Assembly: GCA_947167515.1 (NCBI GenBank)
Contig: CAMVIM010000012.1
Location: 1 to 64,000 of the forward strand
Direction: 5' to 3'
Length of the DNA: 64,000 bases
From: an uncultured Prevotellaceae bacterium
GTDB taxonomy: Bacteria; Bacteroidota; Bacteroidia; Bacteroidales; Bacteroidaceae
Below the pieces are notes generated by a model. That model was not told where the DNA came from, did not search any database, and saw nothing but the letters and a program-made list of their open reading frames with translations. Below, piece by piece: positions 15,687-24,426 of this stretch. Both the position numbers and the translations under genes were made by a program. The number at the start of each line of letters is the position of its first letter. Position 1 is the first letter of the stretch.

Positions 15687-16427
15687 ATGATTCAAGCCAT
15701 CATCTTCGACTATGGAGGCACCATCGACACCAACGCCGTGCATTGGAGCGAGGTGCTTTGGGAAGGCTACAGACATGTGGGCATCCCTGTATCCAAAGAG
15801 GAGTTTCGCCAAAGTTATGTCTTCGCTGAACGCGCATTGGCACAACATCCCTATATCCAACCTCACCACAACTTTCTTGACCTCCTCCGCATCAAGTGCG
15901 ACCTCGAAACAAAGGATTTGGCCAACAGAGGGGCGTGGCATGTGGAAGAACAGGAACGAAAAGAGAAAAGTGATGAGGTGGCGATGAACTGCTACCAACA
16001 TGTGTTGAAGGTGCTTGAAATGAGCCGCCCTGTCATCGCACAACTGGCAGAGAGATTTCCGCTCGTGCTCGTCAGCAACTTTTACGGCAACATAGAGACC
16101 ATCTTGAAAGATTTCCATCTGGAATATTTCCAACACATCGTGGAGAGCGCTGTAGTGGGCGTCCGCAAACCCGACCCACTGATTTTTCAACTGGGTGTTG
16201 ATGCCCTCCGCCAGATAACAGGAAAGACAGCAACGGAACTTCCTGCCAAGGACATCCTCGTGGTGGGCGATAGCTACTCGAAAGACATTGTACCTGCCAC
16301 AAAGATTGGGTGTCAGACGGTGTGGTTGAAAGGCATCGGATGGAGCGATGAGGACGTGGACAAGACGGTGCCAACCCATATTATATACAACATCACGGAA
16401 CTGCTTGAAGTGTTCCAGACAAAATGA
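15687..16427 (+). CDS. HAD-superfamily hydrolase (subfamily IA)
   Basis: A 246-residue haloacid-dehalogenase-like phosphatase. Motif I is 'FDYGGTID', motif II 'LVLVSNFYG', motif III 'RKPDPLIF' and motif IV 'VVGDSYSKDI'. In motif I the Asp two residues after the nucleophile (the general acid in most HAD phosphatases) is Gly, a variant also seen in other 'DFGGT' HADs whose substrates are mostly unknown. The gene begins one base after the CDP-alcohol transferase and overlaps the next gene by four bases. Removal of a phosphate from the phospholipid product of its neighbour, as in phosphatidylglycerol-type pathways, is a reasonable guess. Confidence 0.85.
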   Translation: MIQAIIFDYGGTIDTNAVHWSEVLWEGYRHVGIPVSKEEFRQSYVFAERALAQHPYIQPHHNFLDLLRIKCDLETKDLANRGAWHVEEQERKEKSDEVAMNCYQHVLKVLEMSRPVIAQLAERFPLVLVSNFYGNIETILKDFHLEYFQHIVESAVVGVRKPDPLIFQLGVDALRQITGKTATELPAKDILVVGDSYSKDIVPATKIGCQTVWLKGIGWSDEDVDKTVPTHIIYNITELLEVFQTK

Positions 16428-19030
16428 AGAAAGCATTCACTGGCATATTATTTCTCATGCTCGGCCTCATGGTGCAGGCACAGGTGACTGGCCGCGTCAT
16501 CGACAGCAAGACACGCGAGGCCATTGACTATGTGAATGTGTACTATCAGGGCAAGAACGTGGGTGAACAGACGGACGAAGACGGACGCTTCGTCATCCAA
16601 GAAGACAGCACGTGGAAGAAATTGACCATCTCCACCATGGGCTATCAGACACAGGTGGTGAAGCTAAAAGAGTTCGGAAAGAACAAAGACCTGACCATCA
16701 AGCTGGTGCCAGAGCCACAGACACTATCGGGGGTGACGGTATCGGCCAAACGACAACGCTACAGCCGCAAGAACAACCCCGCCGTCGAGCTTATGAAGAA
16801 AGTCATTGCTAACAAGAAACAGAGCGATTTGCACAGCAAGGACTATTTCATGTACACGAAATATGAAAAAATGACCTTCTCCCTCAACGAAGTCAGCGAC
16901 CGCGTCTTCGACGAAGGAGAATACAAACGCTTCGCCTTCCTCAAAGACCACGTCGAACTCAACCCCCAGACAGGCAAGCTCACCCTCCCCCTCACCGTCG
17001 ATGAAACCCTCTCCGAAATCTACTACAGAAAAGACCCGCACTCCGAAAAGCAAGTCATCAAGGGTGAAAGCAACAAAGGCGTCACCGAACTCGTCAACAC
17101 TGGAGAAATCCTCACCACCACCCTCAAGGACATCTTCACCGACGTCAACATCTACGAAGAAGAGTGCCGCTTGCTCCAATACCCCTTCAAATCCCCCATC
17201 GCCAACAGCGCCATCTCCTTCTACCGCTACTACCTCCAAGACACCCTCCTCATCGACCAAGACCCCGTGGTCGATGTAGGCTTCCTGCCCAACAACCAGC
17301 AAGACTTCGGATTCTCAGGCCACCTCTACATTCTCCTCACCCCCGACTCCACCTACCAGGTGCGCCGCGTCGAACTCACCATCCCCCAGCGCAGCGACGT
17401 CAACTTCGTCGAAAACATGCTCATCGCCCAAGACTTCACCCAACTCGAATCAGGTGACCGCATCGCCGCCACCAACGACATGCTCGTCGAACTCCAGCTC
17501 TCCAAGTGGCTCGGCAAATTCCAGGTGCAGCGCGTCACACGCATGAGCAACATCAGCTTCGAGCCCATCCCACGCTTCCTCTTCAAACACATCAAGGGCA
17601 ACACCCTCCGCGAACCCGACGCATCCATGCAGGACGAAGCCTTCTGGAACGAATACCGCCAAGTGAAGCTCACCACCTCCGAAAGCAAGATGAACAGCTT
17701 CCTCGACCGCCTCACCCACATCAAAGGCTTCAAGTACGTGCTCTTCGGGTTCAAGGCACTCGTCGAAAACTTCGTCGAGACAGGCGACTCCCTCCACCCC
17801 AACTATGTGGACATAGGACCCGTCAACACCATCATCTCCGCCAACCACTACGACGGCATGCGCCTCCGCGCCTCCGCACACACCACCGCCAACCTCTCCC
17901 CCCACCTCTTCGCCGACGCCTACGTCGCCTACGGCACCAAGACACGACAAGTCTATTGGAAAGGCATGCTCACTTACGCCTTCAACAAAAAAGCCTACCT
18001 CCCACGAGAGTTTCCGCAACACAATCTCTCCGTCTATTGGTGGGACGACATTATATCGCCGTTCGACAAGTTCGTGCCAACTGACAAAGACAACATGTTC
18101 ACCGCCTTCCACGCCTCCAAAGTGGACCAGTACCACCACACACGCGAACTCCACATCGACTACACACGCGAACTCGAACAAGGCATCCGACTCAACGCAC
18201 AATTCACACGCACCCGAAACCACCCCGTCGATGCCCTCTTCTACCAGCGGCTCGACGGCACCCCCACACCCACCAACGACCCCACACGCTGGCAGTCAGG
18301 CATCACCACCACCCAATTCAAAATCGGCATCACCTACGAACCCAACGTCACCTACGTCAACACCAAACAGCGGCGCGTCAAAGTCAACCACGACGCACCC
18401 ATCCTCTCCCTCACCTACACACGAGGCATCAACGGATTCCTCGGAGGAGAATACAACTACAACATCACCGAAGCAGGCATCTACAAACGCTTCTGGCTCG
18501 GCAAGTTCGGCAAGTTCGACGCCAACATCAAGGCAGGCGCACAATGGAACAAAGTACCCTTCCCCCTCCTCATCCACCCAGCCGCCAACGCCTCCTACAT
18601 CATCGAAGACAACACCTTCCACCTCATCTCCAACCTCGAATTCCTCAACGACCGCTACGCCTCCCTCATCTCCGAGTGGGACCTCAACGGCTGGCTCTTC
18701 AACCGCATCCCCCTCCTCAAGCGACTCAAGTGGCGCGAATGCCTCGGCGTCAACATCCTTTGGGGACAACTCACCGACCGCAACAACCCCGCCACCCTCA
18801 ACTACTCCGACCCAGCCCTCTTCTACTTCCCAGGCCACTTCCGCGCCGACGGCACCTACGAACAGAACACCGTCTGCATGGACCCCAACAAACCCTACAT
18901 CGAGTGGCGCGTCGGCATCCACAACATCTTCAAACTCATCGAAATCGACTACGTCCGCCGCCTCACCTACCTCAACAACCCCAACACCAACCGCTGGGGC
19001 ATCCGATTCAAAGTCCGCATGACATTCTGA
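16424..19030 (+). CDS. DUF5686 outer-membrane protein with carboxypeptidase-like domain
   Basis: An 868-residue exported protein. A signal peptide (residues 1-19, cut after AQA) is followed by a carboxypeptidase-regulatory-like beta-sandwich (20-100, 'VTGRVIDSKTREAIDYVNVYYQGKNVGEQTDEDGRF') and then the DUF5686 region ('SGVTVSAKRQRYSRKNNPAVELMKKVIANK'), whose C-terminal half looks like a beta-barrel ending in an aromatic residue (VRMTF). The family is common in Bacteroidota and of unknown role, perhaps in outer-membrane transport or signalling. It overlaps the HAD gene by four bases. From about 16860 to the end the third codon position is almost always C, unlike the neighbours, and this opens long spurious frames on both strands. 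Confidence 0.85.
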   Translation: MKKAFTGILFLMLGLMVQAQVTGRVIDSKTREAIDYVNVYYQGKNVGEQTDEDGRFVIQEDSTWKKLTISTMGYQTQVVKLKEFGKNKDLTIKLVPEPQTLSGVTVSAKRQRYSRKNNPAVELMKKVIANKKQSDLHSKDYFMYTKYEKMTFSLNEVSDRVFDEGEYKRFAFLKDHVELNPQTGKLTLPLTVDETLSEIYYRKDPHSEKQVIKGESNKGVTELVNTGEILTTTLKDIFTDVNIYEEECRLLQYPFKSPIANSAISFYRYYLQDTLLIDQDPVVDVGFLPNNQQDFGFSGHLYILLTPDSTYQVRRVELTIPQRSDVNFVENMLIAQDFTQLESGDRIAATNDMLVELQLSKWLGKFQVQRVTRMSNISFEPIPRFLFKHIKGNTLREPDASMQDEAFWNEYRQVKLTTSESKMNSFLDRLTHIKGFKYVLFGFKALVENFVETGDSLHPNYVDIGPVNTIISANHYDGMRLRASAHTTANLSPHLFADAYVAYGTKTRQVYWKGMLTYAFNKKAYLPREFPQHNLSVYWWDDIISPFDKFVPTDKDNMFTAFHASKVDQYHHTRELHIDYTRELEQGIRLNAQFTRTRNHPVDALFYQRLDGTPTPTNDPTRWQSGITTTQFKIGITYEPNVTYVNTKQRRVKVNHDAPILSLTYTRGINGFLGGEYNYNITEAGIYKRFWLGKFGKFDANIKAGAQWNKVPFPLLIHPAANASYIIEDNTFHLISNLEFLNDRYASLISEWDLNGWLFNRIPLLKRLKWRECLGVNILWGQLTDRNNPATLNYSDPALFYFPGHFRADGTYEQNTVCMDPNKPYIEWRVGIHNIFKLIEIDYVRRLTYLNNPNTNRWGIRFKVRMTF

Positions 19031-19111
19031 TGATTCCCCATTCCACATCTCATCGCAAAAATGACAATTTGAAAGGCTATGTAATGGTAAACTCGATCGA
19101 TCCTCCCAAAC

Positions 19112-19146
19112 AAAAAAAGGATCCAATGATATGACTCATTGAACCC
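19112..19146 (-). terminator. Terminator after tRNA-Ser
   Basis: On the minus strand GGGTTCAATGA and TCATTGGATCC can pair with two G-T wobbles and are followed by seven T. It starts six bases after the tRNA 3' end. Confidence 0.7.
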
Positions 19147-19152
19147 TTTCTG

Positions 19153-19239
19153 CGGAAAGTGAGGGATTCGAACCCCCGGAACAGTTACCCGTTCACCGCA
19201 TTTCGAGTGCGGCCCGTTCGACCACTCCGGCAACTTTCC
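19153..19239 (-). tRNA. tRNA-Ser (anticodon CGA)
   Basis: Acceptor arms GGAAAGT/ACTTTCC pair fully, with G as the discriminator base. The anticodon stem-loop is CCGCA-CTCGAAA-TGCGG, giving anticodon CGA (reads UCG). A long variable arm and the T arm (GGTTCGAATCC) complete an 87-base class II tRNA. CCA is not encoded. The 5' end comes five bases after a strong hairpin that ends an unexplained leader RNA. Confidence 0.95.
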
Positions 19240-19244
19240 TTGCA

Positions 19245-19590
19245 AAGGGTGAGCCTGACACGAAAATAGATCGGTCAGGTTCACCCTTGATGAAGAAAAG
19301 CCGGGAGGAGATGTGATGAAACTCCGACGTAATAAGATTTGAGTATTTACCGCCCTTTGTAATCCACTGACTCAAAAGGTTTCCAGAGGCCGAAATCCCA
19401 TACTCGATGATATGGCGACTTCTGGGTTGTGGCCCGCCATTGGACGGCAAAATCATCTCGGTTTCAGTGTATAATTTGATGAGTATCCCGATCGATCCTG
19501 TACCCCGGCTTTATGTTGAAGTCCAGCGATGCCTCCCCTTTCTGGATGGGGCTCTTCTCACTCGAAGTTGACCGCTTTCGTTGTTTTCTG
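19245..19590 (-). ncRNA. Putative structured leader RNA upstream of tRNA-Ser
   Basis: About 345 bases lie between a consensus promoter (19594-19625) and the tRNA. They end in a 15-base-pair stem, AAGGGTGAACCTGAC pairing with GTCAGGCTCACCCTT (19245-19259 with 19274-19288), which directly precedes the tRNA 5' end and has no T-run. No convincing gene is present: the longest frame (87 codons from 19456) runs into the tRNA itself. Several internal complementarities are visible. I do not recognise tmRNA, RNase P RNA or SRP RNA consensus elements. It could be a free small RNA released by tRNA processing. Confidence 0.4.
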
Positions 19591-19593
19591 ATA

Positions 19594-19625
19594 GCAAAGG
19601 TATGACTTTCTTTTTATAAAAACAA
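19594..19625 (-). promoter_or_regulatory. Promoter of the leader RNA and tRNA-Ser
   Basis: TTG, 20 bases, then TACCTTTGC on the minus strand. The -33 element lies within the 5' arm of the degP terminator. The next gene-like element downstream is the tRNA, 355 bases away. Confidence 0.65.
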
Positions 19626-19664
19626 GGGATTTGAAGATTTTTTTCTTCAAATCCCTTGTTTTTT
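19617..19664 (-). terminator. Terminator of degP
   Basis: AACAAGGGATTTGAAGA and its exact complement are separated by six A and followed by TTTTTAT on the minus strand, 15 bases after the degP stop codon. A textbook intrinsic terminator with a 17-base-pair or longer stem. Confidence 0.85.
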
Positions 19665-19678
19665 AACATTCTGGCAAA

Positions 19679-21220
19679 TTATTCACCCAGATAGACTGCA
19701 AAAGACATAGGTCTTCCTGCTGGAGTCTTACCCCAAATCCAGAGGGTCTGTTCGTCGCTTGACTGGGCTGAACGGAAGACGTTTTCCATGTCAGCGGCAG
19801 ACTTGATGTTCTGGTTGTTGGCCTTGAGGATGATGAAGCCTTCGGGCACTCCTGCGTCTTTGAGGTAGCCGCTCTTGAGGTTGGTCACCTGTACTCCGTA
19901 GGAGAGGTTGAGGGTCTTTTTCTGGCTTTCGGTCAGTTCCTTGAAGTCGGCACCCAGCGCATCGACTTTCTGGGTCTTGATGACGGCGGTGCTGCCCTTT
20001 GCGTTGCGGAAGGTGATGGTGGCGGTTTTTTCCTTCTTGTCGCGGATGAAGCCTATTACGGCTTTATCGCCTGGACGGTATTTGGTGGTGGCTTCTTGCA
20101 GTTCGGACATCTTGGTGACTTTCTTGCCATCGACGGAAACAATCACGTCGCCGCTCTTGATGCCTGCTTCTGCTGCTGCTCCGTCTTCGACCACTTCTGC
20201 CACATAGACACCATCGACGGTGCCGAAGTCGGCTGTGAATTTCTCGTCTTTTGACTTCTGGGCTTCGATGTAGTCATGCAGGGTCATGCCGCTGATGCCG
20301 ACCATGGCGCGCTGCACGGTGCCGTAGGCTTGCAGGTCGGTGACCACTTTCTTCATGATGGTGGTGGGGATGGCAAATCCGTAACCAGTGAAGGAGCCTG
20401 TCTGGGAGTAGAGCATGGCGTTGATGCCGACGAGTTCGCCGCGTGTGTTGACCAATGCGCCTCCTGAGTTGCCGGCATTGATGGCTGCATCGGTCTGGAT
20501 AAAGGATTCGATGCCGTTCTTGTGTGCGCCCAAGTTACGTGCCTTGGCAGACACGATGCCTGCGGTGACGGTGGAGGTGAGGTTGAAGGGGTTACCGACT
20601 GCGAGCACCCATTCGCCCACTTTCAGTTGGTCAGAGTCGCCGATGACGATGGTGGGCAGGTTTTGTGCGTCTATCTTCAGGAGTGCGAGGTCGGTGTCGG
20701 CATCGAGTCCTATGACACGTGCTGAGAACTCGCGGTTGTCGTTAAGGGTGATGGTGATTTCGTCGGCATTTTCCACCACATGGTTGTTGGTGACGATGTA
20801 GCCATCTGCCGAGATGATGACACCAGACCCTGCTGCCTCACGCTTCGGGGTCTCCACTTGTCTGCGCTGCGAGCCGCCTCCCCTACCGAAGAAATCGCCA
20901 AAGAAATCTTCGAACGGGTCGCGGTATTCTATCGTCTGGGTCTTGCCTTTCTGCACCACTTTGATATAGACCACTGCGTTGCAGGCTTTTTCTGCTGCCT
21001 CGGTCAAATCGACGGGCTGTGCCGCTGGTGCGCTGGCGTTGGAGAGCTGCATGAACCCTTCCTGATTTGGGGTCTTCTGTTCGAGCGAGGTGGGTGAAGA
21101 GGGGGTGAAGACGTTGGCAACGGACTTCTGCGAGAGTGAATAGGCGAAGGCGCCTGTCAATCCTGAAAAGAAGGCTACACATGCCAGTGTGCCATAGAAT
21201 CGTTTTGTTGTCTGTTTCAT
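19679..21220 (-). CDS. degP: Periplasmic serine protease/chaperone of the Do (DegP/HtrA) family
   Basis: A 513-residue periplasmic protease that degrades or refolds damaged envelope proteins. An N-terminal hydrophobic segment (residues 9-28) serves as signal or anchor. The catalytic triad is H147 (TNNHVVENA), D177 (DADTDLALLK) and S252 (INAGNSGGAL). Two PDZ domains follow at about 310-400 (VDGVYVAEVVEDGAAAEAGIKSGDVIVSVDGKKV) and 420-510. A Gly/Arg/Phe-rich LA-type loop lies at 101-125 (DPFEDFFGDFFGRGGG). It is a single gene with its own promoter (21291-21322) and terminator. Confidence 0.97.
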   Translation of the reverse strand: MKQTTKRFYGTLACVAFFSGLTGAFAYSLSQKSVANVFTPSSPTSLEQKTPNQEGFMQLSNASAPAAQPVDLTEAAEKACNAVVYIKVVQKGKTQTIEYRDPFEDFFGDFFGRGGGSQRRQVETPKREAAGSGVIISADGYIVTNNHVVENADEITITLNDNREFSARVIGLDADTDLALLKIDAQNLPTIVIGDSDQLKVGEWVLAVGNPFNLTSTVTAGIVSAKARNLGAHKNGIESFIQTDAAINAGNSGGALVNTRGELVGINAMLYSQTGSFTGYGFAIPTTIMKKVVTDLQAYGTVQRAMVGISGMTLHDYIEAQKSKDEKFTADFGTVDGVYVAEVVEDGAAAEAGIKSGDVIVSVDGKKVTKMSELQEATTKYRPGDKAVIGFIRDKKEKTATITFRNAKGSTAVIKTQKVDALGADFKELTESQKKTLNLSYGVQVTNLKSGYLKDAGVPEGFIILKANNQNIKSAADMENVFRSAQSSDEQTLWIWGKTPAGRPMSFAVYLGE

Positions 21221-21290
21221 AGTTGCTTGTTATTACTTTTTATTTGTTCTACTTCACGTTTTGTTTTGATTTCGTTTGAAAAATCGAGCG

Positions 21291-21322
21291 CAAAATAACG
21301 ACAATTTGCTGGAATCGCAAAA
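21291..21322 (-). promoter_or_regulatory. Probable promoter of degP
   Basis: TTTTG, 19 bases, then TTATTTTG on the minus strand (one mismatch in the -7 box), 70 bases before the ATG. The stretch from here to the terminator at 21559 shows no gene or repeat. Confidence 0.5.
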
Positions 21323-21558
21323 CATTTATGCGCCATTTTCACGCTCTGTTGATTTTGTTTAACAAATTGCCTTCAAGCGTTAACATCGATTAAACTTCAA
21401 CTTGATTTTTTCGTAACTAATTGGCACCAAGAAGGGGTTCCCTCTCTTTCGTGCAGACTTTCTCTTCTGCTTTTGAATTGGCTCTAAAAATGCTCTTGTC
21501 GATGGGAAGAGTGGCTTGGTCGGTTTTAGAACAACGTTGTCAGTTTTATGTTAACACA

Positions 21559-21599
21559 AACAGGAGGGAACTCGTTGGGTGGACGAGTTCCCTCCTGTT
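21559..21599 (-). terminator. Terminator of the alpha-glucan operon
   Basis: AACAGGAGGGAACTCGT and its exact complement pair over 17 bases with a seven-base loop, 19 bases after the GH57 stop codon; TTTGTGTT follows on the minus strand. Confidence 0.75.
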
Positions 21600-21618
21600 A
21601 GGAAAGATGAAAGGGTGT

Positions 21619-23055
21619 TTACTTTTCGGGTTCTTTTTCAGGAGCCTTCTTGACTGCCACTTTCTTGACCACTACCTTCTTGGCAGGTTCTTTGCTCTCT
21701 TTGGGAGCTGAAGCCGCTGCCACCATCTTGATAGCCACTTGCTTGAGGGGAGCCTTCTTGGCGGGCTTCTTCTCTTGTAGTTCGGTGGGGTTGTACTTCT
21801 CCAGCTTCTTGCGCAGACGCTCGATTTCCTTATCCTTGGCTTCGATTTCGTCGCCTTGATTCTTGATCATGGTGATGAGTCCGTCAATCTCTTCGTTGTC
21901 GGCACCGCCGTAAAGATTGTTGACGCGAGAGATGAAGTCGCCGAGGATGTTCATATAGTTGGTGAAGGCATCGTAGGGGCTGTCGTAGATGCCACGATAC
22001 TGATAGCCTGGCTTGGTGGTCATGAAGCGGAAGTTGTTGGAGGCTTGCAGGGAATCCCAGTCTTTCTGGATGCGACGGTCGCCACACACGCGCACACGGT
22101 CAGCGATGCTGTAGAGTTTGTTGAAGGCCTCGCGCTGCATGACGTTGCCAAGCCAGCAAGAGGTGTCGCGCTCTTCGTCCACCCAAGAAATGTTGTAGGG
22201 CACTTCGATGGCTCCCACGCTCTTCTCGGCGCAGAGTTCGGATGGCAGTGCAAAGCCGATGCCGCGCTCCTTTGCCAACACAGGGATGGCTTTGAGGAAT
22301 TCGAGGATGCCACTGGAGAGCGGATGGAAGATGCCGAAGGTGACAAGCTCGCCAAAGATGTTGATGACATCTTCGCCTTCGGGTGTGGAGGCAATCCAAT
22401 CGAGCCACTGGTCGGCCATGAGGGGATGGGAGCTGAAGCGTTCGGTGATGTCCTCGGAGAGGCTGATGTCGCGCATGAGGAGTTTGAGTCGCGGATCGGT
22501 GGCACAATGGTAGATGTAGTGTGGTGATTTCCAACCGAGCACCTGCTTGGCACCTTCCGTGAGGATGCCCTTAAAGCCCATAGCTGCCACTTGTGCGCCA
22601 ATTTCATCGTTGTAGATGAGCGAAGAGTTGCGGAACACCTTGGGGCGTTTTCCGAAGAGTTCCTTGATAGTGTCGCTCATGCGCTTCACCTCGGCAGCAA
22701 AGCTTTCCTCATTGGCGAGCGAGGCAAGTCCGTGGCTGTAAGGCTCGCAGAGGAACTCTACCTGACCCGTAGAGTTGATTTCGCGCAGGAGGTCAACGAC
22801 TTGGGGTGCATGGAACTCCAACTGTTCAAGACCGCAACCTGAGAGGGAGAAAGCCACCTTGAATTCGGGGTGGTCCTTACACATCTGGATGAGTGTCTGC
22901 AAGGCAGGCACATAGCTGCGCTCGGCGATGTCGGTGATGGAACGCTCGTTCTCGTAGTCATCGTAGTAGTAATGGTCGCGACCGATGTCGAAGAAACGGT
23001 AGCGCTTGAGATGGATTATCTGGTGAATCTCAAAATAAAGACAAATCTTTTTCAT
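21619..23055 (-). CDS. GH57 alpha-amylase-type glycoside hydrolase with Lys-Pro-Ala tail
   Basis: A 478-residue protein without a signal peptide. Residues 1-395 are a GH57 domain: 'MKKICLYFEIHQ' is the first strand with the conserved 'HQ', and 'SLSGCGLEQLE' and 'EFLCEPYSHGLASL' follow. GH57 enzymes hydrolyse or transfer alpha-glucans. Residues 400-425 form a short coiled coil (EIEAKDKEIERLRKKLEKYN), and the last 50 residues are a low-complexity basic tail rich in KKAP and KKV repeats, unusual for a glycosidase. It is the last gene of an operon with a GT4 synthase and a debranching enzyme, so it probably works on cytoplasmic glycogen. Confidence 0.9.
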   Translation of the reverse strand: MKKICLYFEIHQIIHLKRYRFFDIGRDHYYYDDYENERSITDIAERSYVPALQTLIQMCKDHPEFKVAFSLSGCGLEQLEFHAPQVVDLLREINSTGQVEFLCEPYSHGLASLANEESFAAEVKRMSDTIKELFGKRPKVFRNSSLIYNDEIGAQVAAMGFKGILTEGAKQVLGWKSPHYIYHCATDPRLKLLMRDISLSEDITERFSSHPLMADQWLDWIASTPEGEDVINIFGELVTFGIFHPLSSGILEFLKAIPVLAKERGIGFALPSELCAEKSVGAIEVPYNISWVDEERDTSCWLGNVMQREAFNKLYSIADRVRVCGDRRIQKDWDSLQASNNFRFMTTKPGYQYRGIYDSPYDAFTNYMNILGDFISRVNNLYGGADNEEIDGLITMIKNQGDEIEAKDKEIERLRKKLEKYNPTELQEKKPAKKAPLKQVAIKMVAAASAPKESKEPAKKVVVKKVAVKKAPEKEPEK

Positions 23056-23131
23056 GATTCTGTGTGTTGTTTTAGCTTTGTTGATTGTTTATGATAGAGG
23101 CTGTGGAGACTGTTAAATTATATATTACATA

Positions 23132-24409
23132 TTAATGTATAAAGCCTCCGTTGTAGATGCACTCGTCGTAGAGCTTGCGGATGCGGTGTCCTACTTTCAC
23201 CCAGGTGATTTCGGCCACTTCTTTCAGACCTTCTTCCTGCAGGTACTTGTGCAGCCCCTCGTTGGTGCAGAGCGAGTAGATGGCATCGGCCATAGCGTTG
23301 ATGTCCCAATAGTCCACCTTGATGACTTTGTCGAGTATCTCACCGCAACCTGACTGCTTGGAGATGATGGAGGGGGTACCACACTGCATGGCTTCGAGAG
23401 GTGCGATGCCGAAGGGCTCTGACACTGAAGGCATGACGAACACATCGCTGGCCTTGTAGCACTCATAGACTTGCTTACCCCGCTGGAAACCAGGGAAGTG
23501 AACACGGTCGGCTATGCCTTTGGCCGCTGCGAGGTCCACCATCTCCCAATACTTGTCGCCCGAGCCTGCAAAGCAGAAGCGGATGTTCTTGGAACGCTTG
23601 CACACCAGGTCGGCTGCTTCCATGAAGTATTCCGGGCCTTTCTGCATGGTGATACGTCCGAGGAAGGTGACGACCTTCTCCTTGCCGTGGTCAACACGCG
23701 GGATGTCGAGATATTCCTGCGGAAGTGGATAGACAGCGTTGTGTATGGCAAAGCACTTGCGCGGGTCTTGGTGGTATTCGCGGATGACGGTCTGACGGGT
23801 GAGTTCCGACACACACATGATGCAATCGGCATGATCCATTCCGTTCTTCTCGATAGAATACACCGTGGGATTGACCTTGCCACGAGAGCGGTCGAAGTCG
23901 GTGGCATGAACGTGGATGCAGAGTGGTTTTCCGCTGACGAGTTTAGCGTGTACTCCTGCGGGATAGGTGAGCCAGTCGTGAGCGTGGATGATGTCGAACT
24001 GCTCGGAACGTGCCACCACTCCGGCAATGATGGAGAAGTTGTTAATCTCGTCATGCAGATTACCGGGATAGCCGCCAGCAAACTCCATACAGCCCATGTC
24101 GTTGACATTCATGTAGGAGAAGTCGGCGTAGATGTGATTGCGGAAATTATAGTAGTCTTCAGGTGTCATGTAGTCGGGCACACGGCTCTTCACATAGTCG
24201 TAGTCGTGGTCGCGATAGACGATGGGCACCTGGTTCATGCCAATGATGCGGAGGAAGCGTTCCTCTTCACCGCATGGCTTAGGAAGACAGAAGGTGACTT
24301 CGGCATCGGGCTGACCTTCAACCATTCCCTTGGTGATGCCGTATGAGGCGACAGCGAGTCCACCATAAATCTTAGGAGGGAATTCCCAACCAAACATTAA
24401 AACTTTCAT
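23132..24409 (-). CDS. GT4 glycosyltransferase (glycogen/alpha-glucan synthase type)
   Basis: A 425-residue GT-B fold enzyme. The N-terminal part has the synthase-like 'MFGWEFPPKIYGGLAVASYGITKGM' with a glycine-rich loop, 'DIIHAHDWLTYPAGV' and 'HVHATDFDRSRG'. The C-terminal GT4 domain has 'VTFLGRITMQKGPEYFMEAA' and the E-x7-E motif 'EPFGIAPLE' near residue 355. This type in Bacteroidota sits next to a GH57 amylase and a debranching enzyme and is taken to make glycogen-like polymer from a nucleotide sugar. It is 18 bases from the debranching enzyme gene upstream. The exact donor (UDP- or ADP-glucose) cannot be read from the sequence. Confidence 0.9.
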   Translation of the reverse strand: MKVLMFGWEFPPKIYGGLAVASYGITKGMVEGQPDAEVTFCLPKPCGEEERFLRIIGMNQVPIVYRDHDYDYVKSRVPDYMTPEDYYNFRNHIYADFSYMNVNDMGCMEFAGGYPGNLHDEINNFSIIAGVVARSEQFDIIHAHDWLTYPAGVHAKLVSGKPLCIHVHATDFDRSRGKVNPTVYSIEKNGMDHADCIMCVSELTRQTVIREYHQDPRKCFAIHNAVYPLPQEYLDIPRVDHGKEKVVTFLGRITMQKGPEYFMEAADLVCKRSKNIRFCFAGSGDKYWEMVDLAAAKGIADRVHFPGFQRGKQVYECYKASDVFVMPSVSEPFGIAPLEAMQCGTPSIISKQSGCGEILDKVIKVDYWDINAMADAIYSLCTNEGLHKYLQEEGLKEVAEITWVKVGHRIRKLYDECIYNGGFIH

Positions 24410-24426
24410 ATCCTTTGTCCTCCTTA

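Noticed and set aside
17450-19126. Several frames of 190-280 codons on both strands within the DUF5686 gene
   Set aside because: They arise from the extreme C bias at third codon positions and consist of low-complexity Ser/Thr/Pro or Val/Glu/Asp sequence.
19193-19456. An 87-codon minus-strand frame running into tRNA-Ser
   Set aside because: Its C-terminus (KVAGVVERAALEMR) is translation of the tRNA itself, a common annotation artefact.
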